The position numbers were made by a program, and so were the translations under genes. From positions 1 through 35,451 of the IMG/VR virus record IMGVR_UViG_3300048921_000188: DNA of 35,451 nt. One strand, written 5' to 3'. How positions within the stretch are numbered: the stretch's first letter is position 1; the number at the start of each line of letters is the position of its first letter. Below the pieces are notes generated by a model. The model did no database searches and was not told where the DNA came from. It was given only the letters and a program-made list of their open reading frames with translations. Below, in pieces: positions 15,727 through 24,680 of the stretch. The stretch is from a virus.

Positions 15727-16850
15727 GCGCTGGCCTCCACGGTCTGATCGAGCACAAGACTGATCGAGATTTGCAGCGGTACTTCATACGGACGCACCAC
15801 AATGTAAATCTCGACGTGTTTTTTGGTTTTCCAGACGATTTTCACGTCGCCATCCTGCGGCGGCTTCACCTCTCCCGGAAACGTCACACCGTTGATTTGT
15901 ACGGATCTGGACATTTCACGCAGCGGCGCGGCGAAAATGGACTGGTGCGCGGCAATGCTCGCCGGGGTGCTGTTAAGCGAACGGTCGCCAATTTTGCCGA
16001 TGGCCAGCAGTCGCACACGGCGCGCCACCTTGTCAGCAATGCGCAGCGTCTCAATCGACTGATAATCGCCGCCCTCAACATCCAGCGTCCGCCCGTCTGA
16101 CCAGTAAAGGCCGTCATAATCGGGATACCACATCGGCACACTGAAACGCTGCGCCTCCAGCGCCTGGAGGGTGGCCACCGTGATGGCTTCACCCTCGCCA
16201 TCCACCGGCATTTCGTCACTGCCGGTACTCAGCAGCGCCCCGGTTTTCACGCGCGCCGGGCTGTCTGCGACGGTAACAGCACGGTTACACAGCCGCCCGG
16301 CCAGCACACCCGGCTCGTTGCCCCACAGGCACGGAACCAGCTGAACCGCCTTTTCTGCGATGCCAGCCTGAAGCGCTGACAGCCGCGCCAGATAATCGGC
16401 CTGGGTCTCTTTTGCCTGAAAACCTTCCACGGCCAGCAGGAACCATACCCAGCGCCCGTACTTTGCAATAAGCTCAGCGCGAAGCGTGGCGGCCAGATTG
16501 ATCGCGGCTTTGTCGCTCACGGCATCACACAGCACTACCCCTTCAACGGAGCACGCCAGCTGCGCCGCGTGAACGGCTTTTGCCCAGGCATCAGGCTCGG
16601 CATCATCGGCCAGCACATGCACGAATGCCCACCAGTTCTGCCCGGCGTTTGCCCGTGCCGCCATCAGATAGCTTTTCAACGGACTCGCTGCACTGCCCAG
16701 CAACGCATCAAAATCCGTCTGGGTGTTTACCGCCTGCGTTTTGCCGGTGCCCTCTTTACCCCTGCCGATAAACAGTACGCAGCGCTCGACTTCCGTCACT
16801 TCGCCCTGCAACTGGTTTACCTGGTTTACGTCCACACTTGGCCAGGTCAT
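15723..16850 (-). CDS. tail sheath protein (DUF2586 family, 375 aa)
   Basis: The contractile sheath subunit. It opens MTWPSVDVNQVNQLQGEVTE and has alternating strands and helices. The C-terminal 50 residues (KTKKHVEIYIVVRPYEVPL) form the strand-exchange arm typical of sheath proteins. P2 FI is about 396 residues, so the length is slightly short but in range. DUF2586 is the HP1/K139-type sheath. The gene follows the morphogenesis gene by nine bases and is coupled to the tube gene. Confidence 0.88.
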   Translation of the reverse strand: MTWPSVDVNQVNQLQGEVTEVERCVLFIGRGKEGTGKTQAVNTQTDFDALLGSAASPLKSYLMAARANAGQNWWAFVHVLADDAEPDAWAKAVHAAQLACSVEGVVLCDAVSDKAAINLAATLRAELIAKYGRWVWFLLAVEGFQAKETQADYLARLSALQAGIAEKAVQLVPCLWGNEPGVLAGRLCNRAVTVADSPARVKTGALLSTGSDEMPVDGEGEAITVATLQALEAQRFSVPMWYPDYDGLYWSDGRTLDVEGGDYQSIETLRIADKVARRVRLLAIGKIGDRSLNSTPASIAAHQSIFAAPLREMSRSVQINGVTFPGEVKPPQDGDVKIVWKTKKHVEIYIVVRPYEVPLQISISLVLDQTVEASA

Positions 16851-16859
16851 GTTTTCCCC

Positions 16860-17555
16860 TTATCTGTCCTGCGCGTTCACATCCCAGCCAAAGCCGATGG
16901 CTTGCAGCTGGCGCGCCAGTGCCTTGTTAAATTCATCATCATTCATGCCCAGAAATGCGCGGGCAGGGACGTTGATAACCCAGCTTGTCTTCACCGCCCT
17001 GCCGCTCATCTTGCGGATAATTACCCCCGCCTGTGCGTAAGTCATGGTGTCGGTGATTTGCCGGTAAGTCGGTTTTTTCCACCGCTTACCGCGCTTTACT
17101 GCATACCCCAGCGCCCGCAGCTTTTTGGCCTGGCCGATGGTGGCTTTTTTACCCGGCTCCGCCCGGCTTCTCTGTCCGCTGCGGTTTACCCGCACGGACA
17201 TGCCGTATTGCTGCGAGTACCCCACCACACCGGCAGGAACAGGCGAAGCCCCGTTGCGGTAGCCACCGCCCTGCAAATACACCCGCACGGCGTCAATTTC
17301 CGGCATTTCCCGCACATGCAGCAGCTTCGGCAGATTGCGCAGCATCTTGCCCCGGCGCTTTGTCTTTCGCCCCGCCCATGCGTTGCCATCGGGCGACTGT
17401 TGATTGCGCACATTGCGTTTTGCGGCAGCAATCAGGCCGTATTTCGCCAGGCGCCATAAAAGCCGCTGACGCTTGCGGGGCGGCAAATCAAGGCTGGCCA
17501 GCGCGTTTTGCAGTTCGGCCAGCTGGTCCGGGTTCAGCTCCCCGCCCGCAAACAT
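16860..17555 (-). CDS. virion morphogenesis / tail completion protein (gpS/Mu gpG-like, 231 aa)
   Basis: A basic protein needed to finish the tail. The N-terminal helix (PDQLAELQNALASLDLPPRKRQRLLWRLAKYG) and the RNQQSPDGNAWAGRK segment are the signature of the phage virion morphogenesis family (P2 gpS, Mu gpG), here at residues about 10-70. It is longer than P2 gpS (about 150), with extra Arg/Lys-rich sequence around residues 125-165. The ATG overlaps the stop of the R-like gene by one base. Confidence 0.85.
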   Translation of the reverse strand: MFAGGELNPDQLAELQNALASLDLPPRKRQRLLWRLAKYGLIAAAKRNVRNQQSPDGNAWAGRKTKRRGKMLRNLPKLLHVREMPEIDAVRVYLQGGGYRNGASPVPAGVVGYSQQYGMSVRVNRSGQRSRAEPGKKATIGQAKKLRALGYAVKRGKRWKKPTYRQITDTMTYAQAGVIIRKMSGRAVKTSWVINVPARAFLGMNDDEFNKALARQLQAIGFGWDVNAQDR

Positions 17556-18055
17556 CAGGACTCACCCACCGGCGCGCCCGCTTCATCAACGCCGTGAACC
17601 GTGGCGCTCAGCGCCGTCCAGATCTCCGGCTCAACCAGTGACCAGCGTTCACCGCGATACGGGATAAGGCCACCGGCATCCGGCCTGATAACCAGTTCAT
17701 CCGCGAGGGGAAGGGTCAGCACCACCGTGGCGGTTTCCTCATCCTCAAGCGTCACATCCCAGTCGGCTTCCGTGTTTTCAATCCCCAGCTCTTGCATCAC
17801 CGGGGCGGCGTGCTCATCCATCCAGACTTCAAGCAGCGCAACCAGCAGCTGCGGCGCAACCAGGCGAAACGGGAAGCGCTCCCACGACAGCAGCGCGGTA
17901 TACCGCAGCGCGGAAAGGCGGTACTGCCCTGCGCCTAAATCACGCGCTGCCGAAATAACCTGCATCCCGTCAATCTGGCTGTCGAAACTCCGGCGCGCGC
18001 GCTCCGGCACGTTCTGCGTAAAAAATGCGGTAAGCGAATCCAGCTGTGTTTTCAT
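17555..18055 (-). CDS. tail completion protein R-like (166 aa)
   Basis: The homologue by position and pattern of P2 gpR, which caps the tail so that it can join the head. The sequence QYRLSALRYTALLSWERFPF followed by LLVALLEVWMDEHA is the family core (residues about 45-80), and the remainder is strand-rich and acidic. The start overlaps the stop of the L-like gene as ATGA, and the stop overlaps the next start. P2 gpR is about 155 residues. Confidence 0.82.
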   Translation of the reverse strand: MKTQLDSLTAFFTQNVPERARRSFDSQIDGMQVISAARDLGAGQYRLSALRYTALLSWERFPFRLVAPQLLVALLEVWMDEHAAPVMQELGIENTEADWDVTLEDEETATVVLTLPLADELVIRPDAGGLIPYRGERWSLVEPEIWTALSATVHGVDEAGAPVGES

Positions 18056-18504
18056 ACTTTGCGCACCCCCGCACGTTTCAGGCCTTTCATATGCCGGATA
18101 GTCACTGAGGATTCAGCCATCAGCCCGGCGCGGGTTTCGTCGCTCTCCTGCCCCGGATGGGTTTCACGCCGCCCGATAGTGGCGAACTCACCGAGCAGAT
18201 CGGCTTTTGCCCTGGCAAACACCGCTTTGGTGTACTGCGCACAAAGACCGTTAAGGCCATCCATGACGGGGCCAGGCACATCAGCGGCGTTTTCATGCCC
18301 CGCCGCCCGGTGCTTTGCCTCCACCGTGGCCAGATCGGCATTCACTTCCATCACTGCCGCCAGTAATGCACTGGCAAGGGTGCTGGCGTCCATATCAGGC
18401 GGTAACGCCCGCTGTGACTGAAAATCTGCCAGATTCAGATCCGGCCAGAATCCGTCATTGGTTAACGCCACATCCTGATAGTCGATCGGCTTTCCGCTAA
18501 ACAT
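18052..18504 (-). CDS. head completion/stabilisation protein L-like (150 aa)
   Basis: The neck-side protein that stabilises filled heads, as P2 gpL does. The N-terminus contains DGFWPDLNLADFQSQRALPP, the recognisable gpL motif of a short stretch before a helical bundle (residues about 35-110). The ATG at 18504 follows GGGGGAG and gives MFSGKPIDYQDV. An upstream in-frame start at 18552 lacks a ribosome-binding site. The 97 bases between the small terminase stop and this start hold no other gene. Confidence 0.85.
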   Translation of the reverse strand: MFSGKPIDYQDVALTNDGFWPDLNLADFQSQRALPPDMDASTLASALLAAVMEVNADLATVEAKHRAAGHENAADVPGPVMDGLNGLCAQYTKAVFARAKADLLGEFATIGRRETHPGQESDETRAGLMAESSVTIRHMKGLKRAGVRKV

Positions 18505-18601
18505 GGCTCCCCCGAAAAAGGCGGGCTGACCGGCATCCAAGGCGCATAACACCGCTGTGTTTTGCCCTCCGCCGCGCCCGCCCGGCTTGCGGTAGTCGTT
18601 A

Positions 18602-19303
18602 TTATTCTTTTGTCAGACTGCGGATACGTGCGGCAATCTGGGCGCGCAGCGTGGTAACGCCCACGCGCTTGTAAAGATGCTCAGCGCTGGCCAGCAGGGC
18701 ATCGGCTTTTTCCAGCGTTTCCACATCCTCTACAGCCGTGGCGCGTGGCTGACCGTTGTCATCACGCAGCAGCATCTGACCGGCAAACTTGAACCATTTG
18801 GCGGTGATTTCTTCATGCAGTCGCCAGTGCTGCGTGACCTTTTCAAAGACCTGCGAGAAATAGGGCTCCACACTTTCACCCGCTGCGGCCGTGTCTTCCG
18901 CCCAGGCCATCACCGTATCGGCGACAAACACAGGGAAGCGGCTTTTGATGCCCTCCGGGGTCGGTTGCTGCTGTTCGATGGCGATATCGGCCAGGCGCAA
19001 GGCCTCATCCAGATCGCCCGCATCAAACATCCACACCACGTACCAGGCAAAGACCGGGTTTTCATACGCGCTGTCGCCACTCAGATAGGCTTCAATGGTC
19101 GGTTTCCAGCGAGGAATAAGTTCATCACGCTTGTACGCCTCGCGATCGGCAATGGTCGGCAGCGCGCGCACATACGCCACATCCTGATTCAGCATCTGGA
19201 TCTGCATATGCAGGCTTTCCATCGTCTCGATGGCCTTGCGCTGCTTTAACTGCTGCGCCGCATTGAGGCGTTGGCTGTGTTGCTGTGCGGGTGAAAGTGC
19301 CAT
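18602..19303 (-). CDS. terminase small subunit (gpM-like, 233 aa)
   Basis: The DNA-recognition subunit of the packaging motor, which binds cos. It is helical throughout. LNQDVAYVRALPTIADREAYKRDE (residues about 38-62) and NPVFAWYVVWMFDAGDLDEAL (about 83-103) are the gpM core. Length is close to P2 gpM (247). It lies three bases downstream of the capsid gene in the order scaffold, capsid, small terminase, head completion that P2 and HP1 share. Confidence 0.92.
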   Translation of the reverse strand: MALSPAQQHSQRLNAAQQLKQRKAIETMESLHMQIQMLNQDVAYVRALPTIADREAYKRDELIPRWKPTIEAYLSGDSAYENPVFAWYVVWMFDAGDLDEALRLADIAIEQQQPTPEGIKSRFPVFVADTVMAWAEDTAAAGESVEPYFSQVFEKVTQHWRLHEEITAKWFKFAGQMLLRDDNGQPRATAVEDVETLEKADALLASAEHLYKRVGVTTLRAQIAARIRSLTKE

Positions 19304-19306
19304 TTA

Positions 19307-20326
19307 TCAGCCCTCTGCCGGTTCGGTCACTTTGCCGATGGTCACAGCCTCTTCATCGATCGCCGCGTACAGCTCCGGCTCTTCGACGGCATAGCCTTCG
19401 TTGCGCAGGTATTTGTTTTCATACTGCTTACGGTCTTCAACAAACTCCGCCTTACGCTGGCGTGTGCCGCGCTGGGTGTAGATATGAAGGTTGCTCAGCG
19501 GCGTTACCACCATGCGCTTACCCGGCATAAACGGCGGGATGATGGCCGGACGGCCTGCGATGGTGCTGCCAAGCAGCTGCGCCGCGATTTTTTCCGTGGG
19601 TCTGTCAGCAGCCTGGTAAAGCCGGTACTGCTCAGCGGCCACAAGGTCAGCACCAACCAGCACGACCAGACGCGGATCGGTGCGGAACTGAGCCGGGATC
19701 TTGGCGTTGATGAGATCAGAGGCCATGGCATCCAGCGACCGGTAATCACCTTTGTCGTCCAGGGTGATCGGCGTGTCCATGATCTGGAAGCCGTCGTTGA
19801 AGGTCTTCATACGGGCATGCCAGCCGATATTCACGTCCTCACCGTTCGGGTTCTTCTCCGGGTCGGTGTCCACCGCGACGGACTTGCCGTTAAAGCCGAT
19901 ACGCAGCATATCAAGCGCAAACGCCTGATTAGAGAACGTCTGAACCATCTGGAAGAATTCGCCTTCGCTGCCTGCGTTTGCCCACATGGAAAGCAAATCC
20001 CAGCGCAGCGCGGCGCAGGAGTCCGTTTCAACGAGTTTGTAGTCATTACCGTCAACGCCTACACGTTTGGTAAAACGCCCTTCAGCCTTGCGCCCGGTAT
20101 GAAGCGCAGACGCTCCCACAGACACAACCTGGCCACTCAGCTGATCAACATCGGCGACGGTGATCATGCTCAGGAATTCAACAGACTCCAGCAGCGCAGC
20201 GCGCAGGGTTGTTTCCTGCGGATCGGTTAATTTGAATGCGCGGGATGGATTAGTGACGCCATAGTGTTCTGCCAGACCGGCAGAAAAGGCATCAATAAAA
20301 TCCAGCGCACGGTTATTTAATTGCAT
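19307..20326 (-). CDS. major capsid protein (gpN-like, 339 aa)
   Basis: The shell subunit of the icosahedral head, in the P2 gpN family. The N-terminal part that the gpO protease cuts is followed by the capsid core: LRWDLLSMWANAGSEGEFFQ (residues about 114-133) and FNGKSVAVDTDPEKNPNGEDVN. The C-terminus has the conserved ENKYLRNEGYAVEEPELYA pattern. Length is close to P2 gpN (357). GAGGG a few bases before the ATG fixes the start. Confidence 0.94.
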   Translation of the reverse strand: MQLNNRALDFIDAFSAGLAEHYGVTNPSRAFKLTDPQETTLRAALLESVEFLSMITVADVDQLSGQVVSVGASALHTGRKAEGRFTKRVGVDGNDYKLVETDSCAALRWDLLSMWANAGSEGEFFQMVQTFSNQAFALDMLRIGFNGKSVAVDTDPEKNPNGEDVNIGWHARMKTFNDGFQIMDTPITLDDKGDYRSLDAMASDLINAKIPAQFRTDPRLVVLVGADLVAAEQYRLYQAADRPTEKIAAQLLGSTIAGRPAIIPPFMPGKRMVVTPLSNLHIYTQRGTRQRKAEFVEDRKQYENKYLRNEGYAVEEPELYAAIDEEAVTIGKVTEPAEG

Positions 20327-20390
20327 ACGGTTCCCTCGCGTTGACGCGATTTAATAAATAAAGTCGGGTGACTTTTTGCGAAAACGATGA

Positions 20391-21191
20391 TCAGATAAAT
20401 TTAAAGCGCTTATCTTTTTTATCGCCGAACTGACGACGCGGCAGATCGGTCACGCGTTTATCCAGCTTGCTGAAATTTTTCACCACGTCTTTAATATTTC
20501 CCAGCAGCGTTGAAAACTCCTGCGTATCGATTACCTCAGCAATTTGATCAACATCCTCCACGGTGGAATTCAGTTTTTCTTCAATCGCTGTAACACGCGT
20601 TTCCAGTGCGTTAACAGCTTCTGCAAGCGCCTGCAATTTATCGTCGCCAGCCGGTACGTCTTCCTGCGGCTCTTCTTCAAAGTGTGGCTTGATACCAAAT
20701 AATTTTTGCCATTGTGGCTTCATGTTTATCGCCTTATTAATGTTTCCGTTGGTGGTTACTGAAAACGCGTAGTAACCCGATTTATTTTTATTACGCTCAG
20801 AGAAGCGTAATCGTGTAGTGCCCACGCTGGCGGGTGAGTCAGTGACCGCCAGCCCTTTGAGATAGGTACGCCCGGTGCCGCGCCAGTCCTCTTCGGGTTC
20901 AATGGAGAAATAAACCAGTTGGTCTTCGCGATTAGCATGAATAAGGTTCATGGCAGGGCTAATTTTTGCGTAAAGCCGGGCAAGACCATCATTTCCGTCC
21001 TGCCACATTACCTCGCGTACTTCCCCGAATGTCCCCCACCCACGCTCATGCTCTGGCCAGAGTCTCGCGCTGTAATGGTTAAAGTCATAGGTTTCACCCA
21101 TATCAATAATCCAGTCGCGATAAATCTGGCGTCCGTCAACCGTATCTCCTTCGGTGGCAATACACAGCCAGTCTGTTAACAGTTGAGACAT
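20391..21191 (-). CDS. capsid scaffolding protein and protease (gpO-like, 266 aa)
   Basis: The scaffold that shapes the procapsid and then matures it by proteolysis. The N-terminal serine-protease domain keeps all three P2 gpO catalytic positions: Asp19 (GDTVDG), His48 (WPEHER) and a serine at about 96 (VYFSIEPE, aligning with P2 Ser107). LAVTDSPASVGT follows at about 114-125. The C-terminal part (about 170-250) is a coiled coil that would act as scaffold. GAGAGG upstream of the ATG supports the start. First gene of the leftward late operon. Confidence 0.93.
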   Translation of the reverse strand: MSQLLTDWLCIATEGDTVDGRQIYRDWIIDMGETYDFNHYSARLWPEHERGWGTFGEVREVMWQDGNDGLARLYAKISPAMNLIHANREDQLVYFSIEPEEDWRGTGRTYLKGLAVTDSPASVGTTRLRFSERNKNKSGYYAFSVTTNGNINKAINMKPQWQKLFGIKPHFEEEPQEDVPAGDDKLQALAEAVNALETRVTAIEEKLNSTVEDVDQIAEVIDTQEFSTLLGNIKDVVKNFSKLDKRVTDLPRRQFGDKKDKRFKFI

Positions 21192-21351
21192 TATTTCCTC
21201 TCGCCTCGCTGATATTGCAGGGCGATTATTACGGAATAAATAAATCCCTTCACCCCGGTTAATTCTTATGAGTTCGGATAACAGCCCTTAGTGGAATGGT
21301 TACGAATAATACCCGCCGTTTTTTATATTCAGGCGCGGCATAATTAAGCCT
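21192..21351. promoter_or_regulatory. divergent late promoter region
   Basis: This 160-base gap separates the start of the leftward scaffold operon from the rightward terminase gene, so it must hold two divergent late promoters. In P2 such promoters are activated by Ogr at TGT-N12-ACA sites about 55 bases upstream. I could not find that spacing here, so the activator may recognise a different sequence. No gene is present. Confidence 0.5.
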
Positions 21352-23127
21352 ATGGCTAAATACTCAGAAGAATTAAGAGGCGTTGCCCGTGCATTATATT
21401 TGCGTCGCGCCACGCCAAAAGAAATTGCATCCGAATTAAATCTGCCGAATGCGCGGATCGTTTACTACTGGGCGGAAAAATACAGCTGGGCTGACTTACT
21501 GAGCCACGAAAGCACAGAGGAAGCGATTGAACGCCGTTACCAGCTGCTTGCTGCGCGTGACGGTAAAAGCGACACCGAACTTAAAGAAATGGACATGCTG
21601 ATCGCGCATGCCACCAAACTGCGGGCGCAGAGCAACAAGCATAAAGAGAAGCTGGCAGAAAACCGGGGAACGACGCGCGGCAACGCTACGGAAGACAGCG
21701 ACGGGGAGCCGCGCAAAAAACGCAAATATAAAAAGAATGATGTTTCATCCCTGACGCAGGACGATTTTGATGCCTGGGCAGATGAGCACCTCTTTGAATA
21801 CCAGAAGCACCTGCGGCTTAACATCGGCCAGCAGGTGAGGAACATCCTCAAAAGCCGCCAGATCGGCGCGACCTGGTATTTTGCTTATGAGGCTTTTGAA
21901 AATGCGGTAATGACCGGCGATCCGCAAATTTTCTTGTCCGCGTCCAAAGCGCAGGCAGAGGTGTTCCGCTCCTACATCGTGAACATCGCCGAGCAGTATT
22001 TCGGGATAACGCTCACCGGCAACCCGATTCGCCTGAGTAACGGCGCAGAGCTGCGTTTTCTCTCAACGAACAAAAACACCGCTCAGTCATACAGCGGGCA
22101 CCTGTACTGTGACGAATATTTCTGGGTGCCCAACTTCGCCAGGCTGAACGAAGTGGCCAGCGCGATGGCCACGCATGACAAGTGGCGCACCACCTACTTT
22201 TCAACGCCATCGGCTAAAACCCACCAGGCCTATCCGTTCTGGACTGGCGAGGAATGGAAACAGGGCAGTAAAAAGCGCGCGGCGGCAGTATTTCCGTCCT
22301 TTGACGATATGCGCAACGGTGGCCGTCTTTGCCCGGATGGTCAGTGGCGCTACATCATCACGATGGAAGATGCGATCGCGGGCGGCTTTAACCTCGCCAG
22401 CATAGAGAAGCTGCGCAACCGCTATAACGACGCCACCTTTTCCATGCTTTATATGTGCGTGTTCGTGGACAGCAAAGACAGCGTTTTCCGGTTTTCTGAT
22501 CTGGAGGCCTGCGGCGTAGAAACGGACACCTGGCAGGATCACGACATCAGAAAAGCGCGGCCATTTGGCGAGCGCCCTGTGTGGGGCGGTTTCGACCCTG
22601 CCCGCAGCGGTGATTTGAGCTGCTTTGTCATTGTCGCCCCGCCTGAGTATGCCGCCGAGCGATACCGGGTGCTGCGCGTCTTTAACTGGAAGGGCATGAA
22701 TTTTCGCTGGCAGGCAAAGCAGATCGAGGAGCTGTTTCACAAATACAACTTCACCTATCTGGGCATCGACGTGACCGGCATCGGCCAGGGCGTTTATGAA
22801 AATATTCAGCACTTTGCCCTGCGTGTGGCGGTGGCTATCCGCTATGACCGTCACACCAAAGACCAGCTGGTCCTGAAAGCCGCTGATGTGGTGGAGAGCC
22901 AGCGTATCGAGTGGGACAAAGACATGAAAGAGATCCCGGCCAGCTTTATGGCCATACGCCGCACCACCACGCAAAGCGGTGGCGCAATGACATTTGTCGC
23001 AGACCGCAGCCAGGACACCGGCCATGCGGAATCCTTCTGGGCGATAGCCCATGCACTGCATAACGAACCCCTTAACTACGAGAACAAACCGCGGAGTCGC
23101 TGGCGGATCAGGAAAGAGGCAGCATGA
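21352..23127 (+). CDS. terminase large subunit (gpP-like, 591 aa)
   Basis: The packaging ATPase and nuclease. The N-terminal 50 residues form a helix-turn-helix (ATPKEIASELNLPNARIVYYW). KSRQIGATW (about 167-175) is the Walker A-like site of P2-type terminases, and YCDEYF (about 251-256) is Walker B. The nuclease domain starts with GGFDPARSGDLSC (about 411-423), with a further acidic motif in GIDVTGIG (about 471). Length is the same as P2 gpP (590). It overlaps the portal gene start by four bases. Confidence 0.95.
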   Translation: MAKYSEELRGVARALYLRRATPKEIASELNLPNARIVYYWAEKYSWADLLSHESTEEAIERRYQLLAARDGKSDTELKEMDMLIAHATKLRAQSNKHKEKLAENRGTTRGNATEDSDGEPRKKRKYKKNDVSSLTQDDFDAWADEHLFEYQKHLRLNIGQQVRNILKSRQIGATWYFAYEAFENAVMTGDPQIFLSASKAQAEVFRSYIVNIAEQYFGITLTGNPIRLSNGAELRFLSTNKNTAQSYSGHLYCDEYFWVPNFARLNEVASAMATHDKWRTTYFSTPSAKTHQAYPFWTGEEWKQGSKKRAAAVFPSFDDMRNGGRLCPDGQWRYIITMEDAIAGGFNLASIEKLRNRYNDATFSMLYMCVFVDSKDSVFRFSDLEACGVETDTWQDHDIRKARPFGERPVWGGFDPARSGDLSCFVIVAPPEYAAERYRVLRVFNWKGMNFRWQAKQIEELFHKYNFTYLGIDVTGIGQGVYENIQHFALRVAVAIRYDRHTKDQLVLKAADVVESQRIEWDKDMKEIPASFMAIRRTTTQSGGAMTFVADRSQDTGHAESFWAIAHALHNEPLNYENKPRSRWRIRKEAA

Positions 23128-24155
23128 AAAAGAAGAAATACACCGCCGCGCGCGGTAAAGGTAAAAACGCGCCAGCCAGAAAGATGAGTATCCTGCGTTT
23201 CGGCAAGCCCGAACCGGTACTGACCACCGGCACGGATTACTGCGACGTATGGTATGACAACGAGGCCAACCACTTTACGCTGCCGATTGACAGGCTGGCG
23301 CTGGCACAGCTGATTAACCTGAATGGCCAGCACGGCGGCATCATCCATTCACGCAAAAACATGGTGCTGGCTGATTATATCGGCGGCGGGCTGTCACGTG
23401 ATGACCTTGAAGCCGCGGTGTTTGATTTTATTACCTTCGGGGATGTGGGGATCGTAAAAATCCGCAATGGCTGGGGTGACGTCATCGCCCTGGCACCCTT
23501 GCCCGGGCTGTATACGCGTCGTCGTAAAACGGGGGAATTTGCTGTGCTGCAACAGGGTGAGCCGCTGATTTATCCGCCGGAAGATGTGATTTTTTTGCGT
23601 ATGTATGACCCGCAACAGCATATCTACGGCCTGCCGGACTATATCGGCGGCATTCACTCCGCGCTGCTTAACAGTGAGGCGGTGATTTTCCGTCGCCGTT
23701 ATTACCACAACGGCGCTCATACGGGCGGCATCTTATACACCTCCGACCCCAGCATGACCGACGAACTGGAGGAAGAGATTGAACGCCAGCTGCGTGACAG
23801 CAAAGGGATCGGTAACTTCTCCACTATTCTTGTGAATATCCCGAACGGGCAAAAAGACGGGGTGCAGTTTATTCAGATGGGCGACATTTCTGCCAATGAT
23901 GAGTTTGCAAGCGTGAAAAACATCAGTGCTCAGGATGTACTGAATGCGCACCGCTTCCCGGCAGGTCTGGCCGGGCAAATCGCACAGAATGCTGCCGGAC
24001 TGGGCGACCCGGAGAAGGCCGAGCGCATTTACAAAAAAAGCGAAGTGCTGCCCCTCCAGCGCCGCTTTATGGAGGCCATCAGCAGCGACCCGGAAATCGC
24101 GGAATATCTGCACCTTAACTTTGCTTTCCCACAACAAACAGACGGTGCGGCATGA
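23124..24155 (+). CDS. portal protein (gpQ-like, 343 aa)
   Basis: The ring at the head vertex through which DNA passes. Its length equals P2 gpQ (344). Segments typical of the PBSX/P2 portal family include NGQHGGIIHSRKNMVLADYI (about 72-91), VIFLRMYDPQQHIYGLPDY (about 154-172) and NAHRFPAGLAGQIAQNAAGL near residue 275-294. The basic N-terminus (MKKKKYTAARGKGK) is usual. It lies in the rightward late operon between large terminase and the Ogr-like gene and overlaps both neighbouring frames. Confidence 0.94.
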   Translation: MKKKKYTAARGKGKNAPARKMSILRFGKPEPVLTTGTDYCDVWYDNEANHFTLPIDRLALAQLINLNGQHGGIIHSRKNMVLADYIGGGLSRDDLEAAVFDFITFGDVGIVKIRNGWGDVIALAPLPGLYTRRRKTGEFAVLQQGEPLIYPPEDVIFLRMYDPQQHIYGLPDYIGGIHSALLNSEAVIFRRRYYHNGAHTGGILYTSDPSMTDELEEEIERQLRDSKGIGNFSTILVNIPNGQKDGVQFIQMGDISANDEFASVKNISAQDVLNAHRFPAGLAGQIAQNAAGLGDPEKAERIYKKSEVLPLQRRFMEAISSDPEIAEYLHLNFAFPQQTDGAA

Positions 24156-24205
24156 GTAAAAAAAGGTTAAAATCCAGGCATTATTTAACAGCCGAAGAGT
24201 GGAAT

Positions 24206-24475
24206 ATGAGAGTCCTGAAGATTGAATGCCCGGAGTGCGGCTCAAAGGCTGTGATTCGCAAAACGAACCGGAAGCATCGCAAGATTGCGGATATTTACTG
24301 CGCCTGTGCTGATGTAGAGTGTGGGCACACTTTTGTTATGAATTTGACGTTTTCCCACACTCTTAGCCCCAGTGCTAAGACGGGTGATGTTTTAGTGCAA
24401 ACGTTGCTTCAAAACTTGTCACCCGATCAGAAACAAATGGCTTTGGATTTACTGAAAGCCGCCCCGGCTATCTGA
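24206..24475 (+). CDS. Ogr/Delta-like late transcription activator (89 aa)
   Basis: A zinc-binding activator of phage late promoters. MRVLKIECPECGSKAVI at the start and ADIYCACADVECGHTFVM give the spaced cysteines of the Ogr/Delta family. Known members bind upstream of late promoters and contact the RNA polymerase alpha subunit. The ATG at 24206 gives the family's usual N-terminus. An upstream ATG at 24152, which overlaps the portal stop as ATGA, would add 18 residues. In P2 ogr lies beyond gene D, but here it ends the terminase-portal operon. Its 3' end overlaps the convergent LexA-controlled gene by 27 bases. Confidence 0.88.
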   Translation: MRVLKIECPECGSKAVIRKTNRKHRKIADIYCACADVECGHTFVMNLTFSHTLSPSAKTGDVLVQTLLQNLSPDQKQMALDLLKAAPAI

Positions 24476-24661
24476 ATCGCCCCCGCTAAGGGGGTGCTTT
24501 TTTTCGTACTCGTTCAACCTTTCACCAAGCTCTTTCGTCATTTCGCCCAACCATGCTAACGCAACATCCTTTTCATCCTCGGTGCATTCTGCTGTAGCCA
24601 TTAACTTTGCAACCAGGGCGATCCGCCGAAAGGTAATGGTTTCAAAAAACAAGTCCTGCAC
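24449..24661 (-). CDS. small SOS-controlled protein (70 aa), candidate prophage induction factor
   Basis: A short helical acidic protein I cannot assign to a family. The GTG start at 24661 is chosen because GGAGG lies exactly five bases upstream; in-frame TTG codons further out fall in the promoter. A LexA box and promoter directly precede it, so it should be silent until DNA damage. In 186 the LexA-controlled tum gene, an antirepressor of CI, lies at the same place between replication and packaging genes. This protein is half the size of Tum (146 aa) and shows no clear resemblance, so function by analogy is inference. Its 3' end overlaps the Ogr-like gene. Confidence 0.7.
   Translation of the reverse strand: MQDLFFETITFRRIALVAKLMATAECTEDEKDVALAWLGEMTKELGERLNEYEKKHPLSGGDSDSRGGFQ
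24478..24505 (+). terminator. terminator of the terminase-portal-ogr operon
   Basis: Five C residues (24480-24484) pair with five G residues (24490-24494) around the loop GCTAA, followed by TGC and a run of seven T. It lies just after the ogr stop codon and inside the convergent small gene, whose strand sees no T-tract and so is not terminated. Confidence 0.85.
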
Positions 24662-24680
24662 AGTATCCTCCAACGCAAAC

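Noticed and set aside
22201-23061. Minus-strand frame of 286 codons antisense to the large terminase
   Set aside because: It is a shadow frame of a confidently identified gene in GC-rich DNA. Similar long shadows occur antisense to baseplate J (10308-11144) and sheath/morphogenesis (16569-17459).
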